The notes under the pieces: model-generated
What the model was told of the DNA's origin: nothing
What the model saw: the letters and a program-made list of their open reading frames with translations, nothing else
The model's database searches: none
Program-made: the position numbers and the translations under genes
Assembly: GCA_004335635.1 (NCBI GenBank)
Contig: QAXH01002698.1
Coordinates: 1-31,678, forward strand
Reading direction: 5' to 3'
DNA from: Chloromonas sp. AAM2
Taxonomy: Eukaryota > Chlorophyta > Chlorophyceae > Chlamydomonadales > Chlamydomonadaceae
DNA: 31,678 bases
In this document: positions 1 through 11,500 of the stretch, in pieces
How the letters are laid out: every line of letters begins with the position of its first letter
Position numbering within the stretch: the stretch's first letter is position 1

Positions 1-1710
1 CTCTCATTTGTGGTTTGAATAGGTGCTGTTGACTGAGATGCTGCCTGTTATGGTCTGTCTGGGCTGATGCACAGTTTTCCTCTCGTCAATCCCCCATGCA
101 TGGCTATTACCACCATAGCCCTTAGTTGCCGATGCCACGGTCCCTGGCATACCCGCCCGGCAACTGCATGCGGTGGAACCCCAGCTGGCCGTGTTGGCCT
201 TGCTGGTGGGAGGTTGTGTTGACGCCTGGGCGCATTTCAGGTGGTGTTTTGAAAGATACAGCTTGTTCTGCCACTGACTGCCAGGCTCCTGCATTATTAT
301 GACTTTTCGCTTTATGACTCATATTGATTGACTTTGAGTTTTTATTTATTTTTGTCCCTGAGTTGCGGGACACATCCCTTATGCGCATTGCGCGCATCGA
401 CACGGATGTAAAAAGACGACAACAACAACAGCCAGTGGTCCTGGAAGGCGTCCCCTCAGATACCCTGCTGGGTTGCTCAGAGGTGCCTGCAGGTGTGTGT
501 ATGCCCATGCACCGGCTGCAGTTGTGTTTGCATAAGCCAGGAATGCAGACGTCTGCACAGTCACTTCCAGTACAGGCATGACCCATGTTTTTTCTCGTGA
601 CAGGGCTGCATGTTGCACAGCTCTGCCTATGGCCAATGGTGAAGTTGTCATACATGGCCTGGGGAAATGCCGATGAGGTGCGAATCCTCTGCAAACTCTG
701 GATTTCCTGCAGATGAGTTTGTCAATGTTCTGGGCAGGATACAGGGACAGTATTTGTGATTAATATGCAGAGTTGGCCAAACTCGTGGGTTTGGGCTTAC
801 TGTACACGCTTACCGTCATAACACCATTGCTTGACCAGGGAGCAGTTCGTATTGGTTGACAAAGGTGATGGTCGTCCCTACTCGGGTTTGGCACACGAAC
901 GGAACGGGCAAGGGGTTGGCATGGGGCAAAGGCATGACTGTATGACCGGCAATGAAGACTACACTAGAAAGCCTTGGCGCAACAGAACATGCCTGCTCCA
1001 TGTAGATTCAGGATAAGAATTATCTACTGGGTGCTTGGTCGAGTCTGCGCTAAAAAGCAGTGCTGCTTCAGCACTACGCTAAGAGCGGTACAGCTGCATG
1101 TCCAAGGGCCCTGAAGGCAAAGCCGGACGTCACTGTGCAGGCCTGCTACATCGTTTCTTTGGAACAATCCCTGCATCACACTTACACTCCGAGGGCGGTA
1201 TTAGACAGCTTTGAACAAGGTTCGATCAAAAGTGTGCTGGTGGCGGTCCAATCATGGCAAAAATCATCCTGGCTTTGGATCTGAAGAAAAGCACTTCATC
1301 AGACATGCCACGCAGAACTGAAAACATCCGGCATTCCACAGAAGGGGGAAATAATCATGTGTCCTTTGGGCGAAATGCCCGCTTATGCAGTGCACCACCA
1401 ATGGTGAGGACAAGAGGAATTGCAGGACAGCACTGCAAGCGTCAACGTCTGGATGCAATGGCACTTCTTCCGGCCCGTTGTGGCAGATACACACCGACAA
1501 TTCACACCATCAAGCCACTCTTGACTCATTTGTGATATGCCTTGGGCGCAGGTGCGGATGCACCATGGCTGGAAGGAATCTAAATCCGGCATGTTGTCAA
1601 GCCACAACCAAGACCAGCAGCACTGCCATGAGAGCTATGCCGCAGGCCTGTGGGCCAGCCCCGCCCAAGGCATTTGCCGCAAGATACCAGTGACAAACGA
1701 CTATCTAGGA

Positions 1711-1743
1711 CTGCTGTTGCTGCTGCTGTTGCTGCTGCTGCTG
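1711..1743. repeat. CTG/TTG trinucleotide microsatellite
   Basis: Eleven consecutive triplets are CTG with two TTG interruptions. On the minus strand it would read as poly-Gln in one frame, but the surrounding frame shows no other coding character, so it is best taken as a non-coding microsatellite. Confidence 0.85.
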
Positions 1744-2820
1744 CGACACACGTGCACTTGGATCAATGTAGTGCCTGTCGCCACTCCGCAGTACCAAATA
1801 GGGATCAGTGGGTTCATGCCTGCATGTAGCACGTGGGTAGGATTTAGAGCGTCTTCTCAGGTAAGCGATGGCGGCCTTCGGTTCGTGTGCTGCTGTGTGC
1901 ATTGCCATGTGCTTGCAGACTGTTTCTACCAGCAAACACAGGCTATGCTTGTTGAATAGCTATTAAAATGCCTGCATTTTCTTGAATGGAGTGTGGGCAG
2001 TTTGCGCAGCTGACTGCCCTGTATCACGGCCTGTGCACCAGTGCACTTACCCTGGCTTGGAGGCCAGGCACTTGAACATCATTCGTATGGATGCCCGACC
2101 CTGGCCCAGAATGGATCCCTCAGGCCCAGTCCACACCTGCGCACACGCAGATGACCCAGCAAAGTCACTGGACAACGCTCAGCGCAGCTCTGGTTCCACT
2201 AAATTGGACATATCATAGCCCAGTCAGAATGCCTTTGGCATTGGTGGCCTCGTGCTCAGCATGGGCCTCAAAAGCTGGAATTACTGATATTCTGGATGTG
2301 AGAGGCGGGCAGCAGGTTTGGCACACAAGAGCAGCTGCATGTGACGGCTTGTAAGCATGATAATGCCTGTTGTGAGACCTCGCATCTGATCTCACTAACC
2401 TGGCAGAAATCTTCTACTCGATCATTGCATCTGTGTGCAGTGAGGCAAGACAAGCATGTGCGCATGTATTGACCTGGCCAATAAAAAAGCAGGGTGAGCC
2501 CCTGCGGTGTTGAGAGACCCTGTGTGCACCGTAAATATGAGGGCCCATCCTGCCCTGATGGTAAAGAAAAATTTGGAAGCTGAGGTTGAGGTAGCCCCAG
2601 CAGCCACCCAAACACATGTCACTGTGCACATGTGCATGCCGTAATTGTGTGCCATCAGATGCTGACCGGACGTGGAGTGGTCAGCTTCATGCAGCATGCT
2701 AACAGATTAGCACGTTGCATGCGATACTGGTGGACAGGTAACCTACCGGTGCGGCTGGGGGCGCCAACCCTCAGTATGCATGGCCACCGCGAAATCCTGC
2801 TCATCGTGAAAGCCACGTAC

Positions 2821-2961
2821 TGACTTGTAGTCGACGATGACGGCGATCGCCGCGAGGCCTAGCACGCCCGCCAAGGCCTGCAAGCCTTTCCTTAATGCTG
2901 GAGGTTCTGCGATTTCGGCTGCAGCTCTGAATGTTTCCAGTGGAACTCTTGGTCTTGGCAT
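2821..2961 (-). CDS. possible first exon of an unidentified membrane protein
   Basis: On the minus strand an ATG at 2961 opens a 47-codon frame ending at a possible donor (TCA then GTACGT, intron side at 2820). The stretch is richer in GC and CpG than its surroundings. It encodes a basic/polar N-terminus (MPRPRVPLETFRAAAE) followed by a hydrophobic segment (LAGVLGLAAIAVIVDYK) that could be a membrane anchor. No following exon was found at lower coordinates, so it may be the start of a gene with unrecognised later exons, a gene relic or a chance frame. The frame can also run past the donor to about 2743. No function is proposed. Confidence 0.25.
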
Positions 2962-3030
2962 GGGGATGAATGCAAACAGGCAGCTTTGCTGTGCTTCCCT
3001 TTTGAAGTGTGAGGCCAGCCCAGGCAGGTC

Positions 3031-3074
3031 AGGAGCAGTGCCTAGGTTAAAACAGGAGCAGTGCCTAGGTTAGG
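3031..3074. repeat. 23-bp tandem duplication
   Basis: AGGAGCAGTGCCTAGGTTA occurs at 3031 and again at 3054, directly abutting. It is a local duplication in non-coding DNA. Confidence 0.8.
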
Positions 3075-3298
3075 GTGCATGGGTATGGAGGGGGCTGAGC
3101 AGCTGCAGTTTTCCGCGTGCTTCTCACCCGACACAGGAGAATGGCAGCTTGAACATAAACGTGTCACAACAACAGGAACACAGTAGGTCCCAAGTGTGAT
3201 TACTATGATGTATGTCCTTGGTGAACAGCCTGAGTTCGCCCTGTGTGTGACTGTGGGGGAAATTCCTGATGTGATGTCAGTGATTTCTGGGTCATTTT

Positions 3299-3426
3299 GG
3301 GTCTAACGAAGTTTGCGGTCAGGATAGCACTTCGAGGGGTTGGCCACCACCATTACTATCCAGGTGTGTCGCAATCCCCTTCAATTGTAGGTTGGACGGG
3401 TTGGAATCCCTCCCCTGATGTAATGA
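3299..3426 (+). repeat. dispersed repeat, copy A
   Basis: About 128 bp that is highly similar to 16386-16512 in the same orientation; its 3' half also matches 27620-27682 in reverse. Shared landmarks are GGGTCTAACGA at the left end, CTATCCAGGTGTGTCGCAAT in the middle and GGTTGGACGGGTTGGA near the right end. No coding capacity is seen. It behaves like a short non-autonomous interspersed element. Confidence 0.75.
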
Positions 3427-4507
3427 CAGTCCACCATGCCAGCTCCAGGCATCCAGACTCATTCGCTTAGATTATCGAAGTCATTGCAAGTACAAGCTGA
3501 TGAACTGATCTGGCAAGCTGAGAAGCTCATGCCTTAATCATGTCCAACCGACTCATGCACAACCGCACGTCATATCAATCTCAGGTCAGCCAGGAAGGGG
3601 TTGGATTGGGACGAAGGCAGACTGGATGTGCTGAGGACACTGCCTGCACATGATACCATAATCTGGAAAGGTGAGGGTGTTTCGTGTGTCATACCCGTAC
3701 GTAATCCTTGCTGGTGTGCACTCCCTCCTAGTTTACTTTCAGGTGCATTGGCTCTGAGATGGCAAGGCATGCTACAATGGACAAGGCGATCCAACCGCGG
3801 TACGTTTGTGACATGTAAATTGCAGGCCTGGATGAGTGAAAAGTTTTAAGCGACAGCTTCGTGAAACACCAACGCTCATCCTCTCTCATCATTTCAGCCT
3901 TTTTTCATGTTGGTTCTGCCGCCTGGGCCAGCTCGGTCGCCACAACAATAACGAATGCAGTGGCAGCCATGTGTTCCCTCCTAGGTGTGGCGTGCGTTTG
4001 AAACCCGGCTGCATGTACACCAGGGGGTACTTGTACCTTGACTGTCTCACTCGACAACATGGTCATAAAAGGAACCAAGCCCGTCCAAGTCAAGAAAGTT
4101 CATTACACCGAGAAAGCTGTCGCTCCGGGTGCTATCTTGTCCACAAACCCTGAGGAATCCAAGCACACGCCAGTCAAGGTCACACCCACAACAACCTCAA
4201 CCCTTACATTAGTAGCCCTTGAAAACACTGCTTGAAAGGTGGTACATCCAGATGTCACGCCCAGAAGCCCTCACAGTGGTCACACTACCAGACGTCGGTC
4301 CACAGTGTACTTATCATGACACAATGTGCCATGATGCGGTGCATTTTGTGCCGGACCATCATGCGCCGATGTCATGCCATCGGACGTTAGTGCGCCAGAG
4401 TGCTGGGCCAGTTATGATTGAGCCGCAGTTGAAATGGTAGTAGTTGAGCCGCCATGATTAAGCCAGAGCGTTGGTGCAGCAGAAATATCACGAATATCAA
4501 GTGAAAG

Positions 4508-4512
4508 TTACA
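4508..4512 (-). terminator. candidate TGTAA poly(A) signal of LSM3
   Basis: TGTAA on the minus strand (TTACA on plus), about 370 nt downstream of the LSM3 stop codon. TGTAA is the usual polyadenylation signal of chlorophyte nuclear genes, and this spacing is normal for them. The assignment rests on motif and distance only. Confidence 0.45.
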
Positions 4513-4880
4513 AGAGCGAACGAGTGACTGAGGCCACTGCAGCGCTACACAGCGTTGTACACCGCATATGCATTGATGACAAGTACTCTCGGCTTATACC
4601 GTTCATAACCATGCCATGCGTGTCATAGTACCTGAAGCAGCCCGGCTGCTCAAAGCCATGTTGATGTCTAGCTTGTGAACCGGCACAATCAACTCCTTGA
4701 CTCAAGGCTTAAGTCAAGAACAACGCTGTCTTTTGCAGACTTCTGTTCTGAGCTGGTGTAGGATGGTTTCAGCCTCACCCATAAGCACATAGAAACGATA
4801 ACATGCAGCCGGTCCATGGCACAGCACGGCTGCTGTGGCTGTGTCAGTGACTGCACAGGGTGTGAGCCGCAAACATCCCA

Positions 4881-5351
4881 TCATGATCTCAATGGTGGCG
4901 ACACCAGGATGAGACCGTCTCCTCTTACGAACAAGAAAGGAATGTTCCTCTTCTGCGTCTGCATGCAAAAGTGGAGGCCGGGTGAGACCATGACAGGTGA
5001 ACGCCCGTGCTGCTAGGAATGTCCTAAAGGCTTGCTGACAATACCTTGATGATTTCTTCGTACGTCTCGTCGTCAATCTCCACTGTAGTTATAGTCTCCT
5101 CCACGTCCCCAAGAATCATGTTCAAGTGCTGATCATATGCCTGCATGCAGGCAGTGTTTGCTGGTGCTTGCCCGGCTGCTGATGGCTGGCATGCTCTATC
5201 ATGACTACATGCATCAGCTAAGCCATGCTCTTACGTGTAGCTTGCCGCGTAGCTCTCTGTCCGCTCTACACTTGACATAGATCCGCTCATCCAGGCTGAG
5301 TTTGATGAGGTCAAGTGGTTCCTTGACGGTTGCTGCCTCCTCCTCAGCCAT
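4881..5351 (-). CDS. LSM3: U6 snRNA-associated Sm-like protein LSm3
   Basis: Three exons on the minus strand, 5351-5235, 5140-5045 and 4958-4881, join in phase 0 into a 96-residue protein, the normal length for LSm3. Exon 1 starts [20 protein letters not shown] and carries the Sm1 motif start ([20 protein letters not shown]). Exon 2 holds [15 protein letters not shown] and the characteristic DDETYEEI. Exon 3 carries the Sm2 motif ([16 protein letters not shown]) with the conserved RGDG. LSm3 is a ring subunit of both the nuclear LSm2-8 complex, which binds the U6 snRNA 3' end, and the cytoplasmic LSm1-7 complex, which promotes decapping; the role here is taken from the family. Introns are short (94 and 86 bp) with GTAAG/GTATT donors and GCAG acceptors. 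It is head-to-head with the Vps10 gene. Nothing appears broken. Confidence 0.96.
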
Positions 5352-5551
5352 TGTAGCAAGCGTACGGAGCACAGCTGGCTCGCTGAGACGATCGGTCTCG
5401 CCATCGGTTCACCAAAGTCGTTAGGCTGTGTCCGTTTTAGTTGGGCGTAACCTTGCGCGGGGTGTGTTTCAATACACTCTCCTCTTGTTTCCCTCGCTCA
5501 TCATACCAATCATGATTGCAACGCATCAATTGTAAAACCCTACTGACATTC
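5352..5551. promoter_or_regulatory. shared divergent promoter of LSM3 and the Vps10 gene
   Basis: Only 200 bp separate the start codons of the two head-to-head genes, so both promoters and 5' UTRs must lie here or overlap. A CCAAT box sits at 5506-5510, just 3' of a pyrimidine-rich tract (about 5478-5499). No convincing TATA box was seen. A seven-codon upstream ORF (ATG at 5512, stop at 5535) precedes the Vps10 start and would lie in its 5' UTR if transcription begins upstream of it. Confidence 0.6.
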
Positions 5552-8500
5552 ATGGCGCCCCAGACCAAACCACTGGTGGTGGGGACCTTGTTAGCCATAT
5601 CGTGCTTGCAATGGGCTACAGCTAGAGAACTTCAGCTAATGGAGCGGCGTTTGCAGCCTCACTGCGACGAAGCCACGTACCCTGCTCTAACACCCGTGGG
5701 TTGTCAGCAATCTTTACAGTGAAGCCCGCATCTCGACTTCTGGGCGCATTCTTGAACACTAACTGGCCGTGTGCTACTCGGTGCAGACCATCACAAGAGC
5801 CCCAGTTATCGATCTTCAATGGCTCGATAAGAACGATCAGGTAAGGCATGCATGCGATGAAGCAAAATCCGCTGCAAATGTTTCTAGGATCCCCACACAT
5901 GTTTGCCTCGTCCTGCAGAATGTGTTGGCAATCACCAAGAAAATAGGGACAGATGCTGGCGGACTTTGGCTGTCCGCTGATGGAGGCAAGCAATGGACGG
6001 AGCAGACAGCTCTATTAAATGGTGAGCACGCAGTGCGTCCCCTGTGCCTTTGCTGCCTGGCACCTGAGCGTCCGAGGCAAACGCTGCTTTTTTTGCAACA
6101 GGGAACAGAGTTACAATTCCATGAACCAACAACAAACACTGGGTGACCCGTGATGTCGTGTCTGTTGCAGCATCGCTTCCCACCAGTGACACTGTGGAGG
6201 TGGTGGGTGTATTCACCCAGAAGAGCAACCCCTCCAATGTCTTCATGCTGGGTTCCAGCTCGTGGTACTGGTACGTTCACATGACATTTGTCTCGTCCCA
6301 TACACTGCAATCACCCCCTCAAAGGCGACAGCAGCATGGCACCTGCCCAGCGGATGAGACGGGTACCGTACTGAGACGGGAACCTTATTGTCATTGCAAA
6401 GCAAGCCAAGCAGACTGGCACATTGGCGATGGCATCATACACATGCTGCCTGACCGTCGTGTTCAGTGTTTGGAAGGGCAGCCAGCATGCTCAGGATGAT
6501 GTGCTTTGCCCATCGAGAACCCACGTGGGCTCTCTTGCAGGGTGTCAAGCGACTTTGGAAGGACAGTCAGCATCAAGCAGACACCCACCAAATGGAAAGG
6601 CATGAGCATAAAGTCGTACAAGCTGCATCCGACTCGGGTGGGTGCCTGCAATTGCCCGGGCATACAGTGGTGTGCTGACAGGTGTCAGGAAGTTGCAACA
6701 GGCCAGCGGAAGGACAGCCCGTCAGCAATGGCAGGAGTGCAGCAGTTAGCCACGGCAGGAAAAGGGCAGCGTACCTGTCAAGTTTGATTGCTGTTCAGCA
6801 GACTTCCACTGTCTCTCCAGTGTAGTTGCCTTAGTCAGCGAAGAGAATGTGCAAAGGCACGTGCCCTTGTCCAAATGCAGGCAATCCTCCAGCCGGCCAG
6901 CAATGGGCGTCATGCCAGTTAAAATGTGTACAAGCAGTGCCTCTCTCAACCTCTTCCACCCAGTCGTGACATGTGTTGTGCAGGATGACTGGTTTCTGAT
7001 CCTGGTCAAGCGGCCTGACTGCAAAGCACTGGACCGGGCACAAATGGAATGTCCACATGACCTCATACTCTCACAAGTGAGCAAACAGCAGCACCTGGGA
7101 TGGGGACAAGCCATTGGAAATGGTGCATGTGCAGTGCAGATATGCAGGCGAGCAAGGTCGTTCTAGGGCATCACATTTCATGCACAAGTTATGCTCGCAA
7201 GTAGTTATGCTCACTCTGACGTCACAGAAAACGCATGCTCACATATAGGGTGGCTGGCGGTTGTGCGTCATATAAGAGCCTCTTATGCATGACTAGCGGT
7301 GTGCTGCAGGCTTTCAGATGCTGAGCATCAGGCTGCAATAGCTAACGGTTCATGGATGTATTACAAATGCATGGGCTGCAACAGCTGCACAAGAAGTCAC
7401 AACAACTACATGGTGCACAATAGTTGGAGCTGCTAGGCCTGCTGTGGCTGAACAGCTCTGAAATGGCCAGATGTGGTCAACTTACAAGGCCTGATCTGGT
7501 AGTTGCACGTTCCCACCATGGTGCAATTTTTTGTGTTGTTGCGCGTTATGGCTCACAGGATCTTTTTAGTGGCAACCCTACGTGGAAGAACTTAACAGAG
7601 ACTTCAAATGGACAGATCGCTGGCTTTGTCGACTTTGACTGGGGCCGCAATTTATGCCCTGACAGGAGTTGTGACAGCGCCATGCAGGTAATGCTGCATT
7701 GTGACTGCTGTGTTGTTTACATGATAGGAGAGCCGAACCTTGCCCGCCTGTTTGCTTGGTTTGTCAATGGTAATGCTGCAGCAGCTTAAGTGGCGGTGCA
7801 TTGTTACAATCCTTGGGTTGCAGCAATGTTTCAGATTGTCGCGCTGTATTGCAATCTTATTTAGGCTTTCACAGCCGGACCTTGCCTGCCTGTGCGCTAG
7901 GTTGGTTAATGCAGCATACGTCAAGCTTATGCCATGCTCTTGCTCTGCACATGCTTTTTCAGATCAAGGATGAGACCATTTTGGCCTCCATGTATGCCAA
8001 GCCAGGAGACTACGATCAGGCGTGGGACCCGGACGTGCATTTTGTTGCTTCAGACAGCTGGTTTGCTCACTTTTCCACGCACGTGCGCTGTGGAAATATG
8101 TTCGAAGTTATTGGCAGGTAAGCTATCATAGCCATTGCATCATCAGCTGTGGATGCTGCGGAGCGAAGTGACTGTTGGCTTTGCAGCGCATGGCTCAATG
8201 TGTCGTGCAGCAGATTGTTCTCGCAGCCACATGCCTGTAATGAACTTGGCAATTCATGTAAGGTTGGTTGCCTTTTGCATGGAAGTCAGTGCTAAGGGAA
8301 TTTACACTGCAGAGTGTGCAAGCAACTGTCAACATGCTCACACAAGCGTGATGCTCATTCATGTGTGGCCGTCCGCACATGCTTGGCAGGTCCGTGTACC
8401 TCGCCATGGCCAACGCATGCCCAACAGACATCTCTGGCAACCAGCGCTCGGACGCCCCGGCATACCCACAGGTGTGTGGAAGCATGTGCAGGGCACGTGG

Positions 8501-11500
8501 GAAACAGTTGGAAGCCACGCCTCTCAATAGACAGGTGTACGTGCGTACAGGTGCACACTTGCAGAATTTTTCTGTTGTGTATCACCAAAGCAGCTACGAT
8601 ACACACAGGTCGTGTTGGATAGCGCTGCTCAAAGGCCAAGTAGCAGTGCAGGGGGTGAGCCTCGGTAACTGGCCGACATATCAACCAACCTGACGTCAAT
8701 TCGTATCTCAAGTCCTGGCTTGTCGGCGGCTGCAGGGCATCACACTATACACGAGCCAGGATGGCGGAAACAGCTTCACACAGGCATGCTTGCCTGTGGC
8801 AGTCAAGGTGGGTTCATGGAACGGATGTTGCCTGGGCCTTGTGCCTGGGCCTTGTGCAACTGGTTCCGCAGCAACATGTGAAGACCTTGTAATGCAACTC
8901 ACTTCACGTTTCTGAAAGTCATGTTGTGCACTGCAGCATGTTGTATGTTGCACTGCAGCATGTTGTATGGGATGTAATTCATTGTCTTGAGAATCTGGCT
9001 GCATGTTGCTATGCTGTTGCAGCAAGAGGGTTATGAGCTATTGGAGACCCATGACGGTACGGGTGCCATCATCATCGTAGACTTCCTTGTGAATGTAAGT
9101 GATGCATTATGCGTGACAGAGTGTGTGCAGCGCGTGCAATGATTGTCCAACTGATAATAAACACGATATTGGCAGAGAATTGGACTTACAGACATGGACT
9201 TACAGACTTGCAGACTTACAGACTTGACTTTGTAACCCCCAAAACACACTGCCTGGAACAGGGTTTGGACAGAAAGAAGGCTGTGCGTTGATGTCTGATT
9301 ACACTCAGCACACCTCAAAGACTTTTGGTACGTCGCACGATATATATGTGACGATTTATCTGTAGTGTCATTCGATCTTCGCAACAACCGTTCGCAAATG
9401 GGGTTTTCGAACTTGCATTTTGCACGTTTGAGATTTGAGATTTGCGAACCCTGATATCAAATGCACATGCTCGGCAAAACCAATGTCAGAATGGTCCTTT
9501 CTAAACGAGCGTTCAAAGAGTGTGCTTTCTTGAGCCCGTAGAGTTATCCGCCGTCACAGCAGCCACCAGTGCTCTGGTTTTGATAAGGAGATCTTTGAGC
9601 TTGATTGGGATTACAATACTGGCAGGAGTCTGCTACTTGTCAGTCGTACCAACACCACTCTGTTGCTGTGCACAGCACCAAACCATGGTCAGCAAACCCT
9701 AGTTGATGTCTGCCGCGTTTTTAGACCCTTGATCCTTCCTTTTGAAGGATCGCTATGCCTGCAAGCTTGCCATGCTCTACATTAGCTTGATGTGAAAATG
9801 CAAGTTTGAGAAGCCGAACATCGGATTTGCGAACTGGCAGTGTTGCGAAGATCAGTTGAGACTACGGTACCTGGTGACGGTGTCAGGATGCTTGCACTTC
9901 CTTCTGATGCAGAACGTGCCGGCAAGCAGTGTGTACACAGCTGGACCCCACCACGCACTGTTCTCCTTGTCTTTGACGGACGTCTACCATGCAGACTACG
10001 GCTTTGCCACAGACTTTGCAAAGATTGAGGGTTTGCCGGTGCGAAGGGTGCAAAGACTGGGATCATGGTTACAGTTGCACCGAAGATGTTTACTGATGTA
10101 GAGATGTATGCAGGTGTGCTGCTGCTATGTCAGGTTTTACAGAAGTACTCCAGCGCCACGAACCCAGACCAATGCTACGTTTTGGAATCACTAGGACCTG
10201 CTTTGTTCGCCCTGCAGCTTAGGGTCAAACGACAGTGCAGCCGTTGTTAAGTACTCTTGACTGTGTTCTGTTTAGATGCTGACCGTTCATGCTTCCTGTG
10301 TCTGCGGTTGCAGGGTGTCTACATTGCCAATCAAATGCTGGCACGCCCTGAGACCTCTGATGCGGACTACTACGATTTGAGTGACATTACGGGCCAGGCA
10401 TTGGTGAGCAATTAGGAACGCCAGCAGCTGGTGGACACAAATACACAATGAGTTATTTGTCACGTTTGCGCTAGATTGTGATGCAGGAAGCGTGCATGAT
10501 GCGATGACCTGGCATCACGGGAACTGGACAGCTAGTTTAAGCAAGCTTGCATATCATCCCAGCATTATTCAATGCCACAGTTCAGAGTGCGTCCCTGACA
10601 TCTGCATCATGTGCTACACATTGAGACCACCTGTGCTTGCCCACGCTGTCACATACAGGTTGAGACCCGCATCACATACAATGGTGGTGGTCGGTGGCAG
10701 CGCATTCCTGCACCCACCACCTTCAACTACCCACAATGCAACCGGTAAGTGCTCATGGCAACTGGTTTTCCTCGGCGACAACGAAGCTGTCATGACAGCA
10801 CAGCATGCATTCAGCAGTACGCTGCATGCTTGCCTTGCATGTTGCTGGTATGCTTGGGATTGTGATCAACTACGTTTAAAAGGCAAGAACTCAGAGAAAC
10901 CCATTCTTAAGGGAGACAACACATTCGTTTCAAGGGGGAGAATTCTAGAACTGATATCAATCGCCACCACGCACTCAAGTCTGAGATGCATGCAAGCAGA
11001 TGCTGGGCCCCCAACATCCGCTTCATCAACCATCGCGGTCTCAATACGCCTTGCAGATGTGAGGGCAAGGCAGAGTGCTTCCTGCACCTACATGGCATGT
11101 CTTCCTGGGACAGCATGCTCATCAGCATGCCGGCAGTGTACAGCAATCCCAGCGCACCAGGGTTCATCATGGCGTCAGGCAACACAGGAATCAAGGGCGT
11201 GGGTCTGGATGAAAATGACGGGTGAGTGAGTGGCTGGGCAGATGCCACCTTCGTAGAACGTGGCTCACGCGGATTAAACAGCGCACAAGACAGTCTGCAG
11301 CTGAGGACCTGTATAGGTATGATGCATCTTTGGACCTTAAGTTGTGTACTCCAGGCGAGCAGTAAGTTGTGTCTTGAAGGCGAGCAGAGCTCATGCCAGA
11401 GCTTGTGTACGGGTCGTTCAGAAAGGTGTTCATCATATTATGGGCGAGCAGACTCGTGCCAGAGCTTGCGTATGATTTATGACTGGAATGCCTACACATG

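Larger units (their letters stand above)
1..4507. other. gene-poor region
   Basis: No reading frame here resembles a known protein or joins to another across plausible splice sites, apart from the possible exon at 2821-2961. The open frames are short, rich in Cys, His and Trp, and equally common on both strands, as expected of non-coding DNA of balanced composition. It holds a CTG microsatellite, a 23-bp tandem duplication and one copy of a dispersed repeat, each listed separately. The right end, from about 4507 up to 4880, is probably the 3' UTR of the minus-strand LSM3 gene. Confidence 0.5.

Noticed and set aside
661..700. GGTGCGAATCC, resembling a tRNA T-arm
   Set aside because: No acceptor stem, D-arm or anticodon arm could be placed around it.
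4038..4235. 65-codon plus frame beginning MTVSLDNMVIKGTKPVQV
   Set aside because: Reads protein-like in composition, but it has no partner exons or family resemblance, and minus frames over the same DNA are equally open.
5622..5993. 123-codon minus-strand frame opposite the first Vps10 exons
   Set aside because: It lies antisense to exons that form a phase-consistent Vps10 N-terminus and shows no recognisable domain.
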